Origin: an uncultured delta proteobacterium
GTDB lineage: Bacteria > Desulfobacterota > Desulfovibrionia > Desulfovibrionales > Desulfovibrionaceae
Assembly (NCBI GenBank): GCA_903843965.1
Contig: CAIMRY010000029.1
Location: 186,001-250,000 of the forward strand
Direction of reading: 5' to 3'
Length of the DNA: 64,000 bases
The notes below the pieces were generated by a model. It searched no databases. It saw only the letters and a list, made by a program, of their open reading frames with translations, and was not told where the DNA came from. Position numbers and translations under genes: made by a program. Positions 1-8,286 of the stretch are shown here, one piece after another; positions within the stretch are counted from its first letter, which is position 1; each line of letters starts with the position of its first letter.

Positions 1-63
1 CGGTGAAATAGGGCCGCCTCGGCGCATCCGGCCAGGCTAAGAATCCACGGAGGACACAAACAC

Positions 64-207
64 ATGCTCGGCGAACTCTTGAAAGACATGGCCCACAGCA
101 CCACCCAGGGCACCGTCGGTGTTTCCCTGATCTTCATCTACATGGCCTGGATCATCATCGTGGCCCTGATCCGCATCAAACAGGGCAAGGCCGAAGGCCA
201 CCACTAG
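64..207 (+). CDS. Small single-pass membrane protein, unknown function
   Basis: A 47-residue frame starts at ATG 64 behind a GGAGG-like site (about 49-54). It has a short amphipathic N-terminus, one strong hydrophobic segment at about residues 20-37 (VSLIFIYMAWIIIVAL), and a basic, His-ending tail (KQGKAEGHH). A convincing terminator follows at 284-327, so this is probably the last gene of a unit that begins before the window. Such mini-proteins often accompany transporters or respiratory complexes, but the upstream gene is out of view and I do not recognise the family. The good ribosome site and terminator support it being a real gene. Confidence 0.6.
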   Translation: MLGELLKDMAHSTTQGTVGVSLIFIYMAWIIIVALIRIKQGKAEGHH

Positions 208-283
208 GCCGACACCAGGCCACAGCTCGGCCACCAGGTGGCCTTGCGCCGGGAGACTCTCCCGGCCTGACGAGAGACCATTG

Positions 284-327
284 AAAAGGCTGTCCGGGCC
301 CCTGCGCGGGGTCTGGTCAGCCTTTTT
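284..327 (+). terminator. Rho-independent terminator
   Basis: AAAAGGCTG (284-292) pairs with CAGCCTTTTT (318-327) around a GC-rich loop and ends in a run of T. It closes the transcript carrying the small membrane protein and separates it from the converging trmH. Confidence 0.75.
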
Positions 328-410
328 TCGTCTGCAAAAATTCCTGAAAAACGCAGCCACGAACCACCGTTCTGCGGAAATGCAGTCTCCTTGCCAACGT
401 ACTTGCCGCG

Positions 411-1001
411 CTACCTGTCGGCCCACTCCGCTTCAAGCGCCGCCAGCTCCTCGGGCGAGAAGGCCGGGGTGTCGAGCATCCCCGCGCGCCTGCGCTGGGA
501 AAAGGCCTCGTACAGGATCACCGCGGCAGCCACGGAAACGTTCAGGCTCTGCACCATGCCCTGCATGGGGATGTACAGCTCGCTCGCCACGCCCGCCACC
601 AGCTCGGGCGAGGCGCCCCGGTGCTCGTTGGACAGGATCACCGCCGTGGGTTTGGTGAAGTCGAAGTCGTAGAGCGGCCGCGCGCTGTCCGAAAAGCCCG
701 TGCGGATGACCTGGACCCCGGCCTGCGCAAACTGCGCCAGCATCTCGGGCCCGTCTGTGTGGCCCGCGCGCTCCACCCATTTCTTGGCCGAGGCTGAGGA
801 CTTTTTGCCCAGTTCCGGCCACTTCTCCGTGGTGTAGTAAAGATGCACGCGAAAAAGGCCGAAAGCGTCACAGCTGCGTAAAATGGCCGAGACATTGTGT
901 GGGTCCCAGATGTTGTCCATGACCAGGGTGAAGTCGCGCTGGCGCTTGGCCAGCACGCTTTTGATGCGCCCGGCGCGTTCAGGGGTGATGAATCCTCGCA
1001 T
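411..1001 (-). CDS. TrmH/SpoU-family RNA 2'-O-methyltransferase
   Basis: The 196-residue protein has the three SpoU/SPOUT motifs in order: NVSAILRSCDAFG near the N-terminus, ILSNEHRGAS in the middle, and IPMQGMVQSLNVSVAAAVILYE near the end, which form the knotted S-adenosylmethionine site. The family methylates a ribose 2'-OH of tRNA (guanosine 18) or rRNA. The second motif reads NEHRG where most members have NEGxG. I start at the ATG at 1001 (MRGFITPERA); an in-frame ATG at 1037 would add twelve atypical residues. It is divergent from the chemotaxis-like cassette. The family call is firm, but the exact RNA substrate cannot be read from the sequence. Confidence 0.88.
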   Translation of the reverse strand: MRGFITPERAGRIKSVLAKRQRDFTLVMDNIWDPHNVSAILRSCDAFGLFRVHLYYTTEKWPELGKKSSASAKKWVERAGHTDGPEMLAQFAQAGVQVIRTGFSDSARPLYDFDFTKPTAVILSNEHRGASPELVAGVASELYIPMQGMVQSLNVSVAAAVILYEAFSQRRRAGMLDTPAFSPEELAALEAEWADR

Positions 1002-1063
1002 GGGCGGGCTTCTAACCAGATCGGGCCGCCAGCGCAAGTAGACACCTTAATGGAAAGTTCCTG

Positions 1064-1093
1064 TTGACTTGCACTGGAAATATGAGATTATAC
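1064..1093 (+). promoter_or_regulatory. Putative sigma-70 promoter of the CheY/Hpt/CheA cassette
   Basis: TTGACT (1064-1069) is followed after 18 bases by TTATAC (1088-1093) in the AT-richest part of the gap between trmH and the first cassette gene. The -35 match is good and the -10 is moderate. Confidence 0.4.
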
Positions 1094-1134
1094 GCATTAT
1101 TAAGAACAGTTGCTTTTGCGGGGGAGGAAAATCG

Positions 1135-1530
<396 letters not shown>

Positions 1531-1548
1531 CCCCCACCCGGAGTCCTC

Positions 1549-2277
1549 GTGAGCGATGCCCTGACCGAGGAATTCTTTGCCGAAGTCAACGACAAGTACT
1601 ATCCCCAGGTCCTGGAAGGCCTGGAGCGTCTTGGCGCGGGCGACGTGCCCGGCGGCATCGAGATCCTGTCCCGGCCTCTGCACACCATCAAGGGCGTCAC
1701 CGGGTTCATGCCCGGCTTCGCAGCCGCCAGCTCCTTCACCCACCAGGTGGAGAGCTTTCTCAAGAAGCTCCAGGCGGGCAGCCTGCCCCACAGCGCGGAC
1801 AACATCTCCCTGGCCGCCCACGGCGTGAACTCCATCTTCGCGGTCATCGAGCAGATCCGCGATCTCGGCGCGCCCGACCAGGCCGAGATGGACGCCGTCA
1901 CCGAGGTGCTGGCCCAGGCCAGCGGCGCGGGTTCGCACGCCGCCTGTCCGGCGGGCGCAACCTGCTGCACCATCGAGCAGGAGCAGGACCGGGCCGTGCT
2001 GCGCGTCACCGCCACGCGCATCCACCGCAAAGAGCACCGCGACCAGATCCTGGGGGCCATCCTGGGCCAACTCCAGGAGACCCCTGTGGTTCTGGACCTT
2101 TCCGGGGTCAAGACCTTCGGCTCCAGCGCCTGGGAGGAGATCTCGGCCCTGGCCGCGCACTGGTGCATCAGCGTGCGCGGGCTGGCCGGGGCCGCGAGGG
2201 AGACCTTCCACGCGGGCGGCATGGACGCGGTGTTCATCGTGCTGCCAGCGGACGAAGCCCTTAGAGACTCCACATGA
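1549..2277 (+). CDS. Hpt domain-STAS domain fusion protein
   Basis: A 242-residue protein with a GTG start. Residues about 1-105 form a histidine phosphotransfer (P1-like) helical bundle with the phosphorylatable His45 in RPLHTIKGVTGF. Residues about 140-235 look like a STAS/anti-sigma-antagonist fold (VLDLSGVKTFGSSAWEEI). Its stop overlaps the CheA-like start (ATGA at 2274-2277), which implies coupled translation. Because the neighbouring CheA homologue lacks the conserved phospho-His segment, this protein probably supplies P1 in trans. The STAS domain could dock to a partner or relay a partner-switch signal. The Hpt call is confident; the STAS call rests on pattern only. Confidence 0.8.
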   Translation: MSDALTEEFFAEVNDKYYPQVLEGLERLGAGDVPGGIEILSRPLHTIKGVTGFMPGFAAASSFTHQVESFLKKLQAGSLPHSADNISLAAHGVNSIFAVIEQIRDLGAPDQAEMDAVTEVLAQASGAGSHAACPAGATCCTIEQEQDRAVLRVTATRIHRKEHRDQILGAILGQLQETPVVLDLSGVKTFGSSAWEEISALAAHWCISVRGLAGAARETFHAGGMDAVFIVLPADEALRDST

Positions 2278-3962
2278 GGGAACTCGTCAACCAGTGCGTG
2301 GAGCCCATGGAGGACAAGATCCTCCTGCTGGAGGAAGGCCGCCCCGGCCCCGAGGCCGTGCGCGAGGCCCTGGACATCCTCGGCGTCACGCACCTGAAGC
2401 TGGCCTCGGCCCAGGTGACCACCCTGCTCGACATGTTCGCTGACGGCATCACCCCGGTCAACGAAGAGCTGGTCACGGCGCTTCTGCGCATCTGCGAGGC
2501 CCACCGGAAATTCCTGCTGGCCCTGGCGGGCGTGCTCGACCAGCCGCGCCCGGCCTGCCCCGCGCCACAGCCCGAGGCCGAGGTCGGGACTGCGGCGGCG
2601 CTGGCGTCCACCTCGCCGGGCGCGGTTTTGCCAAACCCGGACCTTGCAGATCCGGACGTGGAAGAGCCGGACGTGGAAGAGCCGGACGTGGAAGAGCCGG
2701 ACCAGGACCAGTTCCAGGCTCCGGCCACGGGGATCGCCGACAGGCAGCCCGAACAGGCCGTTCAGCCCGGCAGACAGGGCATCACCAGCATCCGCGTGCC
2801 CACCGAACGCCTGGACAGCTTGATCGAGCTGGTGGGCAAGCTCATGGTCACCTTTGCCGTGCTCTCGCAAAGCGGCACGCGCGGGGCCACCCTCTCGGCC
2901 TCCACCCTGGCCGAGTTGGACACGGTCATCACCGGCCTGCAGACCCAGGTGGACGCCATCCGCCTGGTGCCCCTGCGCCAGATCTTTCTGCCCATGAACC
3001 GCCTAGTGCAAAGCCTTGCCCAGAAGATGCAGAAGAAGGTGCGCTTCAGCATCCGCGGCGACGAGCTGGCCCTGGACAAGTCCATCGTGGAGTGCCTGAA
3101 CGAGCCCTTGGTGCACCTCTTGCGCAACGCCCTGGACCACGGCCTGGAGCCGCCGGAGGAACGCGCCGCCGCAGGCAAGGACGAGACCGGCAGCGTGAAT
3201 CTCTCGGCCTGGCGCAAGGGCGACACTGCCTATGTCGAAGTCGCGGACGACGGCCGGGGCATCAACGCCGCGCGCGTGCGGGCCAAGGCCGAGGAGCGCG
3301 GCCTGGCGGAGCCCGGCGCGCAGCTCACCGAGGCCGAGACCATCCAGTTCATCCTGCATTCCGGCTTCAGCACCGCCGAGAAGGTCACCAGCGTCTCGGG
3401 CCGGGGCGTGGGCATGGACGCCGTGGCCAACGCCGTGCGCGCCACCCTGGGCGGAGACATCGCCATCGCCAACCTGCCCGCTGGCGGCTCGTCCTTCACC
3501 CTGTCCATTCCGCTCTCGCGCTCGGTGAACGAGGGCATCATGGACGCCCTGGTCTGCCGCGTGGGGGACCAGACCCTGATCCTGCCCTCCCGCGACGTGC
3601 TCGAAATCTTCGCCCCGCACCAGGCGGACGTGGTGGCCCTGCCCGACGGCGGCGAGGCCGTGAGCGTGCGCGGCCAGCTGCACCACCTGCTGCGCCTGTG
3701 CCGCCACCTGGACCTGACCGAGACCTGCGCCGAGGTCACGCGCGGGCTCATCATCACCGTGCGCCGGGGCGAGGTCGGGGCCGCGCTTTTGGTGGACGAG
3801 GTGCTGCGCCAGCAGCAGGTGGTGGTCACGGGCTTCACCATGCCCGTGCAGGAGATCTTCGGCCTGCCCATCCTGGGCTTCGGCATGATGGGCGAAAGCG
3901 ACGCCCTGGTGCTGGACATCGAGAAACTGCTGGGCGACCTTGCGGCCCCGCCAGGAGCATAG
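2274..3962 (+). CDS. CheA-like histidine kinase with relict P1 domain
   Basis: 562 residues. Residues 1-95 look like a shortened P1 helical bundle, but the His-containing HTLKGxAxxxG helix is absent. An acidic Pro-rich linker carries a DVEEP tandem repeat. Then come a dimerisation helix pair (about 180-240), the HATPase with N-box LRNALDHG, G1 DDGRGIN and G2 GRGVGMDA (about 265-410), and a C-terminal CheW-like domain (about 415-555). It should autophosphorylate a His on another protein, most simply the upstream Hpt-STAS, and pass phosphate to the CheY encoded first. No receptor, CheR, CheB or CheW gene is adjacent, so the output need not be flagellar chemotaxis. Confidence 0.87.
   Translation: MRELVNQCVEPMEDKILLLEEGRPGPEAVREALDILGVTHLKLASAQVTTLLDMFADGITPVNEELVTALLRICEAHRKFLLALAGVLDQPRPACPAPQPEAEVGTAAALASTSPGAVLPNPDLADPDVEEPDVEEPDVEEPDQDQFQAPATGIADRQPEQAVQPGRQGITSIRVPTERLDSLIELVGKLMVTFAVLSQSGTRGATLSASTLAELDTVITGLQTQVDAIRLVPLRQIFLPMNRLVQSLAQKMQKKVRFSIRGDELALDKSIVECLNEPLVHLLRNALDHGLEPPEERAAAGKDETGSVNLSAWRKGDTAYVEVADDGRGINAARVRAKAEERGLAEPGAQLTEAETIQFILHSGFSTAEKVTSVSGRGVGMDAVANAVRATLGGDIAIANLPAGGSSFTLSIPLSRSVNEGIMDALVCRVGDQTLILPSRDVLEIFAPHQADVVALPDGGEAVSVRGQLHHLLRLCRHLDLTETCAEVTRGLIITVRRGEVGAALLVDEVLRQQQVVVTGFTMPVQEIFGLPILGFGMMGESDALVLDIEKLLGDLAAPPGA
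2655..2699 (+). repeat. Three perfect 15-bp tandem repeats in the cheA-like linker
   Basis: GACGTGGAAGAGCCG occurs three times head to tail and encodes DVEEP repeats in the acidic linker between the relict P1 and the dimerisation domain. The unit is a multiple of three, so copy-number change would keep the frame. Confidence 0.85.
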
Positions 3963-4099
3963 TCCGCCCGGTCCTTCCAAGTGAAAGATTCCCGGCGAAA
4001 CAGGCCCGACAACACTGGCCCGGCGGTGCTGAAACGGCCTGCGCAGGTCAGCCCGCGCTAAACCGGCTTGACACCCCCTCCACGTCAGGCTAACGTTTA

Positions 4100-4258
4100 T
4101 TCTGTTCGGTGCCCGAAAGGGCGAAGAGGGAATCCCGTGAAAGTCGGGAGCGGACCCGCCGCCGTGAGCCCCGCAAAAAGTCGGCCCCCCTGCGCGCCAC
4201 TGGGAGAAATCCTGGGAAGGCCGGGGTCGATGGGGTGAGTCGGAAGACCTGCCGGACC
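4100..4258 (+). promoter_or_regulatory. Cobalamin (adenosylcobalamin) riboswitch
   Basis: The element has the family landmarks in order: CGGTGCCC (4108-4115), GAAGAGGGAATCCCGTGA (4123-4140), AAGTCGGGAGCGGACCCGCC, the B12-box-like GCCACTGGGA (4196-4205), and GGTGAGTCGGAAGACCTGCC (4234-4253). It lies upstream of cbiK and the corrin/metal ABC operon and is followed by a terminator at 4328-4362. It should turn the operon off when cobalamin is abundant. Confidence 0.93.
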
Positions 4259-4327
4259 CAGTGTCATTGCTTCTCGTCGGCAACGAGGGCTTTTGTCCGA
4301 CGGGACATATCGGGGACGAATACGGGC

Positions 4328-4362
4328 ATCCCTTTCCGCCAATGTGCGGGAAGGGATTTTTT
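4328..4362 (+). terminator. Intrinsic terminator of the cobalamin riboswitch
   Basis: ATCCCTTTCCGC (4328-4339) pairs perfectly with GCGGGAAGGGAT (4346-4357) around a 6-base loop, and six T follow. It lies between the aptamer and cbiK and so is the likely expression platform, indicating control by premature termination. Confidence 0.85.
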
Positions 4363-4401
4363 GTCGTCCCCGCACCAGCCCCTCCATTTTGGGGGTCCTT
4401 C

Positions 4402-5370
4402 ATGCGTTTCTCCGTTTCCGCAAGCGCCCTTCGACCCCTTGTTTCGGCCTGTCTAACGCTCGCCGTGGCGCTCGCCGTGGCGCTCGCCCTGGCCCTGTCC
4501 GCGCCTCTTGCCGCGCCCATTATCTCGCCTAGCCCGGCCCTGGCCGAACACAAGACCAAGGCCCCGGACAAGCGCGGCATCCTGCTGGCGGCCTTCGGCA
4601 CCAGCGTGCCCGAGGCCGTCCAGGCCATCGAGGCCCTGAAAAGCCAGGCCGAGGCCGCCTTCCCCGGCGTGCCCGTACGCCTGGCCTATTCGTCCAGGAT
4701 CATCCGCGACAAGATCGCCAGACAGGGCATCGTCCGGCCCTCCCCGGCACAGGCCCTGGCCGACATGGCCGCCGAGGGCTTCACCCAGGTGGCCGTGCAG
4801 TCCCTGCAATCCATCCCCGGCCGGGAGTACGACGACATCAAGGCCACGGCCGAGGCCTTCCAGGCCATGCCCAAGGGCATCAAGAAGATCAGCGTGGGCC
4901 GCCCCCTGCTCCACTCCTTTGAGGACATCGCCAAGGCCGCCGAGGTGGTGCTGAAGTCTTTGCCCGCGCACACGAAGGGCGAGGCCGTGCTGCTCATGGG
5001 CCACGGCACCGGGCACCCGGCCAACGCCGCCTACAGCGCCCTGCAGCTGGACCTGTGGCGGCGCGACGCCAGCGTGTTCGTGGCCACGGTGGAGGGCTCG
5101 CCGACCCTGGAGGAGGTGCTCCCGATGCTGAAGCGCCAGGGCATCCGCACGGTGTTCCTGGTGCCGCTCATGAGCGTGGCGGGCGACCATGCCCACAACG
5201 ACATGGCGGGCACGGAGCACGACTCCTGGGCCTCCAGGCTCAAGGCCGCAGGCATCGCCAGCCAGAGCGTGCTGGTGGGCCTGGGCAGCCGCCCGGCCGT
5301 GGCCGGGCTGTGGATCGACCACCTGCGCGATGCGGTGAATGAGCTGCCAGCGATGGACAAGGCCGACTAG
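4402..5370 (+). CDS. cbiK: Sirohydrochlorin cobaltochelatase, periplasmic type
   Basis: 322 residues. A long Ala/Leu-rich N-terminal segment ending near ALAEHKTK acts as a signal peptide, so the enzyme is exported. The mature part starts GILLAAFGTSVPEA, typical of CbiK. Metal and acid-base histidines are His201 (LLMGHGTGHP) and His263 (AGDHAHND); their spacing of 62 matches that known for the periplasmic CbiK of Desulfovibrio. The family inserts Co2+ (or Fe2+) into sirohydrochlorin. The gene follows a cobalamin riboswitch and precedes an ABC importer and cbiL. Export of a chelatase suggests metal or tetrapyrrole handling outside the cytoplasm; the physiological metal is unproven. A weak GGGGGT site precedes ATG 4402. 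Confidence 0.93.
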   Translation: MRFSVSASALRPLVSACLTLAVALAVALALALSAPLAAPIISPSPALAEHKTKAPDKRGILLAAFGTSVPEAVQAIEALKSQAEAAFPGVPVRLAYSSRIIRDKIARQGIVRPSPAQALADMAAEGFTQVAVQSLQSIPGREYDDIKATAEAFQAMPKGIKKISVGRPLLHSFEDIAKAAEVVLKSLPAHTKGEAVLLMGHGTGHPANAAYSALQLDLWRRDASVFVATVEGSPTLEEVLPMLKRQGIRTVFLVPLMSVAGDHAHNDMAGTEHDSWASRLKAAGIASQSVLVGLGSRPAVAGLWIDHLRDAVNELPAMDKAD

Positions 5371-5371
5371 C

Positions 5372-6544
5372 ATGATGACCACCGGGGCCGGGGGTGACCG
5401 CGCAGATGCGCGCGCAGACGACCGCGCAGGCGGGCGCGCGCAGGAGCGCGACCACAGAAGCGCAATCCGGGGAGCCAAGGCCTTCTGGATCGCCTGCATC
5501 TGCGCGGCCACCCTGGCCTCCGGGGTCGCGGCCTGCGGCCTGGGCAGCTTTCCCAGCACACCCGCCGAGACCCTGCGGGCCCTGCTCCAGGCCGTGGGCT
5601 TTGGCGTCGGCCAACCAGTCGACCCGGCGCTGTCCGTGGTCGTGGTCGACATCCGCCTGGCGCGGGTGGTGCTGGCCTGGCTCACGGGCGCTTCCCTGGC
5701 CGTGGCCGGCTGCGTGTTCCAGGGCGTGCTCAGAAACCCCCTGGCCGACGCCTTCACCCTGGGCGTGTCCGGCGGGGCGGCCTTTGGGGCGTCCGTGGCC
5801 ATCTTGAGCGGCCTGGCTGGCCATGCGGCGTTTAACGGCCTGGGCGGCGGGGCCGGACTGTTGCCCCTGTGCGCCCTGGCCGGGGCGCTTTTGGCCCTGG
5901 GGGCCGTGCTGGCCCTGGGCCGGGCCGGGGCCGGAATGGGCGGAATGGGTGGGGCCATGCGCCGGGAAACCCTGGTCCTGGCGGGCATCGTGGTCTCCAC
6001 CTTTCTGTCCGCGCTCATCTCGCTTTTGAAGTCTCTGGACGAGGAGAGCGTGGCCAGCATCGTCTTCTGGATCATGGGCAGTTTCCAGGGGCGCGGGTTC
6101 GAGCACGTGCGCCTGGCGTGGTCGTACATGGCCGTGGGCTTGGGCCTGGTGCTCTGGCGCGCGCGGGAGCTGGACCTCCTGGCCCTGGGCGAGGGCCAGG
6201 CCAGGCTGCTCGGGCTCGACGCCGGGCGCTCCCGGCTGTGGCTGCTCATCGGCGCCAGCCTGCTCTCCGGCGCGGCCGTGGCCGTGTCCGGGGTTATTGG
6301 TTTCGTGGGGCTGGTGGTGCCGCATTTGCTGCGGCTGGTGGTCGGCGCGGGACACCGCACGCTGCTCCCGGCCTCGGCCCTGCTGGGCGGACTCTTGCTG
6401 CTGTGGAGCGACGTGCTGGCGCGCAGCATCCTGCCCGGCGGCGCGGAGCTGCCCGTGGGCGTGGTCACGGCGCTCATCGGCGGGCCGTTCTTCTGCCTGC
6501 TGCTGGGCCGGTCCGGCAGGATGAACGGCCGGGGCCAGTCATGA
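5372..6544 (+). CDS. FecCD/BtuC-family ABC transporter permease
   Basis: About 390 residues. A polar, Arg/Ala-rich N-terminus precedes about nine to ten hydrophobic segments. Family signatures include LARVVLAWLTGASLAVAGC, FQGVLRNPLADAFTLG, and the C-terminal GFVGLVVPHLLRLVVG that contacts the ATPase. Two ATGs (5372, 5375) follow the cbiK stop by one base, so translation is probably coupled. It forms the membrane channel of the corrin/metal-chelate importer with the next two genes. Control by the cobalamin riboswitch favours cobalamin, a corrinoid precursor or cobalt chelates over ferric siderophores, but this is inference. Confidence 0.9.
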   Translation: MMTTGAGGDRADARADDRAGGRAQERDHRSAIRGAKAFWIACICAATLASGVAACGLGSFPSTPAETLRALLQAVGFGVGQPVDPALSVVVVDIRLARVVLAWLTGASLAVAGCVFQGVLRNPLADAFTLGVSGGAAFGASVAILSGLAGHAAFNGLGGGAGLLPLCALAGALLALGAVLALGRAGAGMGGMGGAMRRETLVLAGIVVSTFLSALISLLKSLDEESVASIVFWIMGSFQGRGFEHVRLAWSYMAVGLGLVLWRARELDLLALGEGQARLLGLDAGRSRLWLLIGASLLSGAAVAVSGVIGFVGLVVPHLLRLVVGAGHRTLLPASALLGGLLLLWSDVLARSILPGGAELPVGVVTALIGGPFFCLLLGRSGRMNGRGQS

Positions 6545-6554
6545 GGGCGGACGC

Positions 6555-7370
6555 ATGATCCGCGTCACGAATCTGCGCGTGCGCTATGGCCGCCCCAAAT
6601 CAGGCCGTGAGGTGCTGCACGGCATCGACCTGCGCATTGCGCGCGGCGAATTCGTGGGCCTGCTCGGCCCCAACGGCTCGGGCAAGACCACGCTGATCAA
6701 GGCCCTGGCCGGACTTTTGCCTGCGGCTTCCGGGCGCATCGAGATCGCCGGGACGGACATCCGTTGCCTGTCGCACCGGGAGCGGGCCCTGCGCCTGTCC
6801 TGCGTGATGCAGCGCGCCGAGGTTCCGGCGGGCTACAGCGTGCGGGAGCTGGTGCTCATGGGCCGCTACGCGCACACCGGGGCGCTCTCCGGCCTGTTTT
6901 CGGACCACGGCCCAGAGGACCACGCCGCAGCCGAGGCCGCGCTCAAGGACGCCCGCGCCCTGGACCTGGCCGAACGGCAGGCCGCCGAGCTTTCCGGCGG
7001 GGAGGTGCAGCGGGTGCTGCTGGCCCGCGCCCTGGCCCAGGGCCGGGAGCTGCTGCTGCTGGACGAGGCCGTTTCCGCGCTGGACATGGCCCGCCGGGTG
7101 GAGGCATACGACCTGCTCGCCACGCTGAACACAGGCGGCAGCACTGTGCTCTCGGCCCTGCACGACCTGAACCTGGCCGCGCTGTACTGCCCGCGCCTGG
7201 TCTTCCTGAAGGCCGGAGCCGTCGCCCTGGACGGCCCGACCACTGAAATATTTACAGAAACAAACCTGAGGGACATCTATGAGACAGACATCCGCGTGGC
7301 CGCGCACCCAGTCACCGGCGCGCCCCAGGCGCATCTGGTTCCTGGCGCTGCTGCTGCTGCTCTGGGCTGA
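6555..7370 (+). CDS. ABC transporter ATP-binding protein, FecE/BtuD family
   Basis: 271 residues with Walker A GPNGSGKTT, Q-loop CVMQRAE, signature LSGGEVQR, Walker B LLLLDEAVSALD and H-loop LHDLNLA. It energises the adjacent permease. Its last 92 bases overlap the beginning of the binding-protein gene in another frame. The C-terminal residues before the overlap (DIRVAAHPVTG) are typical of the family, so the overlap seems genuine rather than a start error. Confidence 0.92.
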   Translation: MIRVTNLRVRYGRPKSGREVLHGIDLRIARGEFVGLLGPNGSGKTTLIKALAGLLPAASGRIEIAGTDIRCLSHRERALRLSCVMQRAEVPAGYSVRELVLMGRYAHTGALSGLFSDHGPEDHAAAEAALKDARALDLAERQAAELSGGEVQRVLLARALAQGRELLLLDEAVSALDMARRVEAYDLLATLNTGGSTVLSALHDLNLAALYCPRLVFLKAGAVALDGPTTEIFTETNLRDIYETDIRVAAHPVTGAPQAHLVPGAAAAALG

Positions 7371-8286
7371 CCCGGCCCTGACCGCGGGCGGGCGCGCGGC
7401 CATCAGCGTCGTCGACGACCAGGGCCGGACCATCGCCCTGGAGCGCCCGGCGACGCGCGTCATCGCGCTCTACGGGGCCTTCAACGAGATCCTGGAGGGC
7501 CTGGGCCGCACCGGCGTCATCACGGCGCGCACCAGCGCCGACACACTGCCCGCCAGCATCCTGCGGCTGCCGGTCATCGGCACGCACATGCGCCCGAACA
7601 TCGAGGCCGTGCTGGCCCAAAAACCCGACCTGGTGCTCCAGCTGGCGGGCCGCAAGGAGGCCTCCCAGCCCGTGGAGGCTCTGCGCAAGCTCGGGGTCAA
7701 CGTGGCCGTGTTCCACGCGTCGACCTTCGCCGAGCTGTTCAGCGTCATCCGCCGCGTCGGCATCCTCACCGGCTCCCAGCCCCAGGCCGAGGCCATGGTG
7801 CGCGGGCTGGAGGCGCGCCTAGCCAGGCTCGACGCCCGGTTCGACGCCCGGTTCAACACCAGGTTCGCCACTGCGGCCACCCGCCCGCGCGTGTTCTTCG
7901 AGGTGCGCTCGCCCAACCTGCTGGCCGCCGGGCAGGCCGGAATCGTGGCCGAGATCATCCGCCGCGCCGGGGGCGAAAACTGCGTGGCCGACCCGACCAA
8001 GTTCGCCCACGTGAGCGAGGAGGAGGTGCTGCGCCTGGCTCCCACGGCCTACCTCATCCAGCGCGGCCCCATGAACCCGGCACCGCTGCCGCTCGACCAG
8101 CGCCCGCGCCTGCGCGCCATTCCCGCCGCCGCAACAGGACGGGCCTGGTTCGTGGACGAGCAGAAGTACTCCCGCCCCGGCCCGCGCAATGTGGACGCCG
8201 CAGAAGAGCTCGCTGGCCTGCTGCACCCGGAGCTCAAGAGCCCGGCCCCGAAAACAACCACCCCCACGCGCAAGGACGGCAAATGA
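7279..8286 (+). CDS. ABC transporter periplasmic binding protein, BtuF/FecB family
   Basis: 335 residues. Residues 1-37 contain a basic stretch followed by IWFLALLLLLWADPALTAG, a cleavable Sec signal. The mature protein begins AISVVDDQGRTIALERPATRVIAL and contains HMRPNIEAVLAQKPDLVLQ, hallmarks of the class III metal-chelate/B12 binding fold. A short DARFDARFNTRF repeat lies near residue 195. The ATG at 7279 has GAGGGA upstream, inside the end of the ATPase gene. It delivers substrate to the permease; the ligand is unknown but probably a corrinoid or metal-tetrapyrrole given the riboswitch. Confidence 0.9.
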   Translation: MRQTSAWPRTQSPARPRRIWFLALLLLLWADPALTAGGRAAISVVDDQGRTIALERPATRVIALYGAFNEILEGLGRTGVITARTSADTLPASILRLPVIGTHMRPNIEAVLAQKPDLVLQLAGRKEASQPVEALRKLGVNVAVFHASTFAELFSVIRRVGILTGSQPQAEAMVRGLEARLARLDARFDARFNTRFATAATRPRVFFEVRSPNLLAAGQAGIVAEIIRRAGGENCVADPTKFAHVSEEEVLRLAPTAYLIQRGPMNPAPLPLDQRPRLRAIPAAATGRAWFVDEQKYSRPGPRNVDAAEELAGLLHPELKSPAPKTTTPTRKDGK

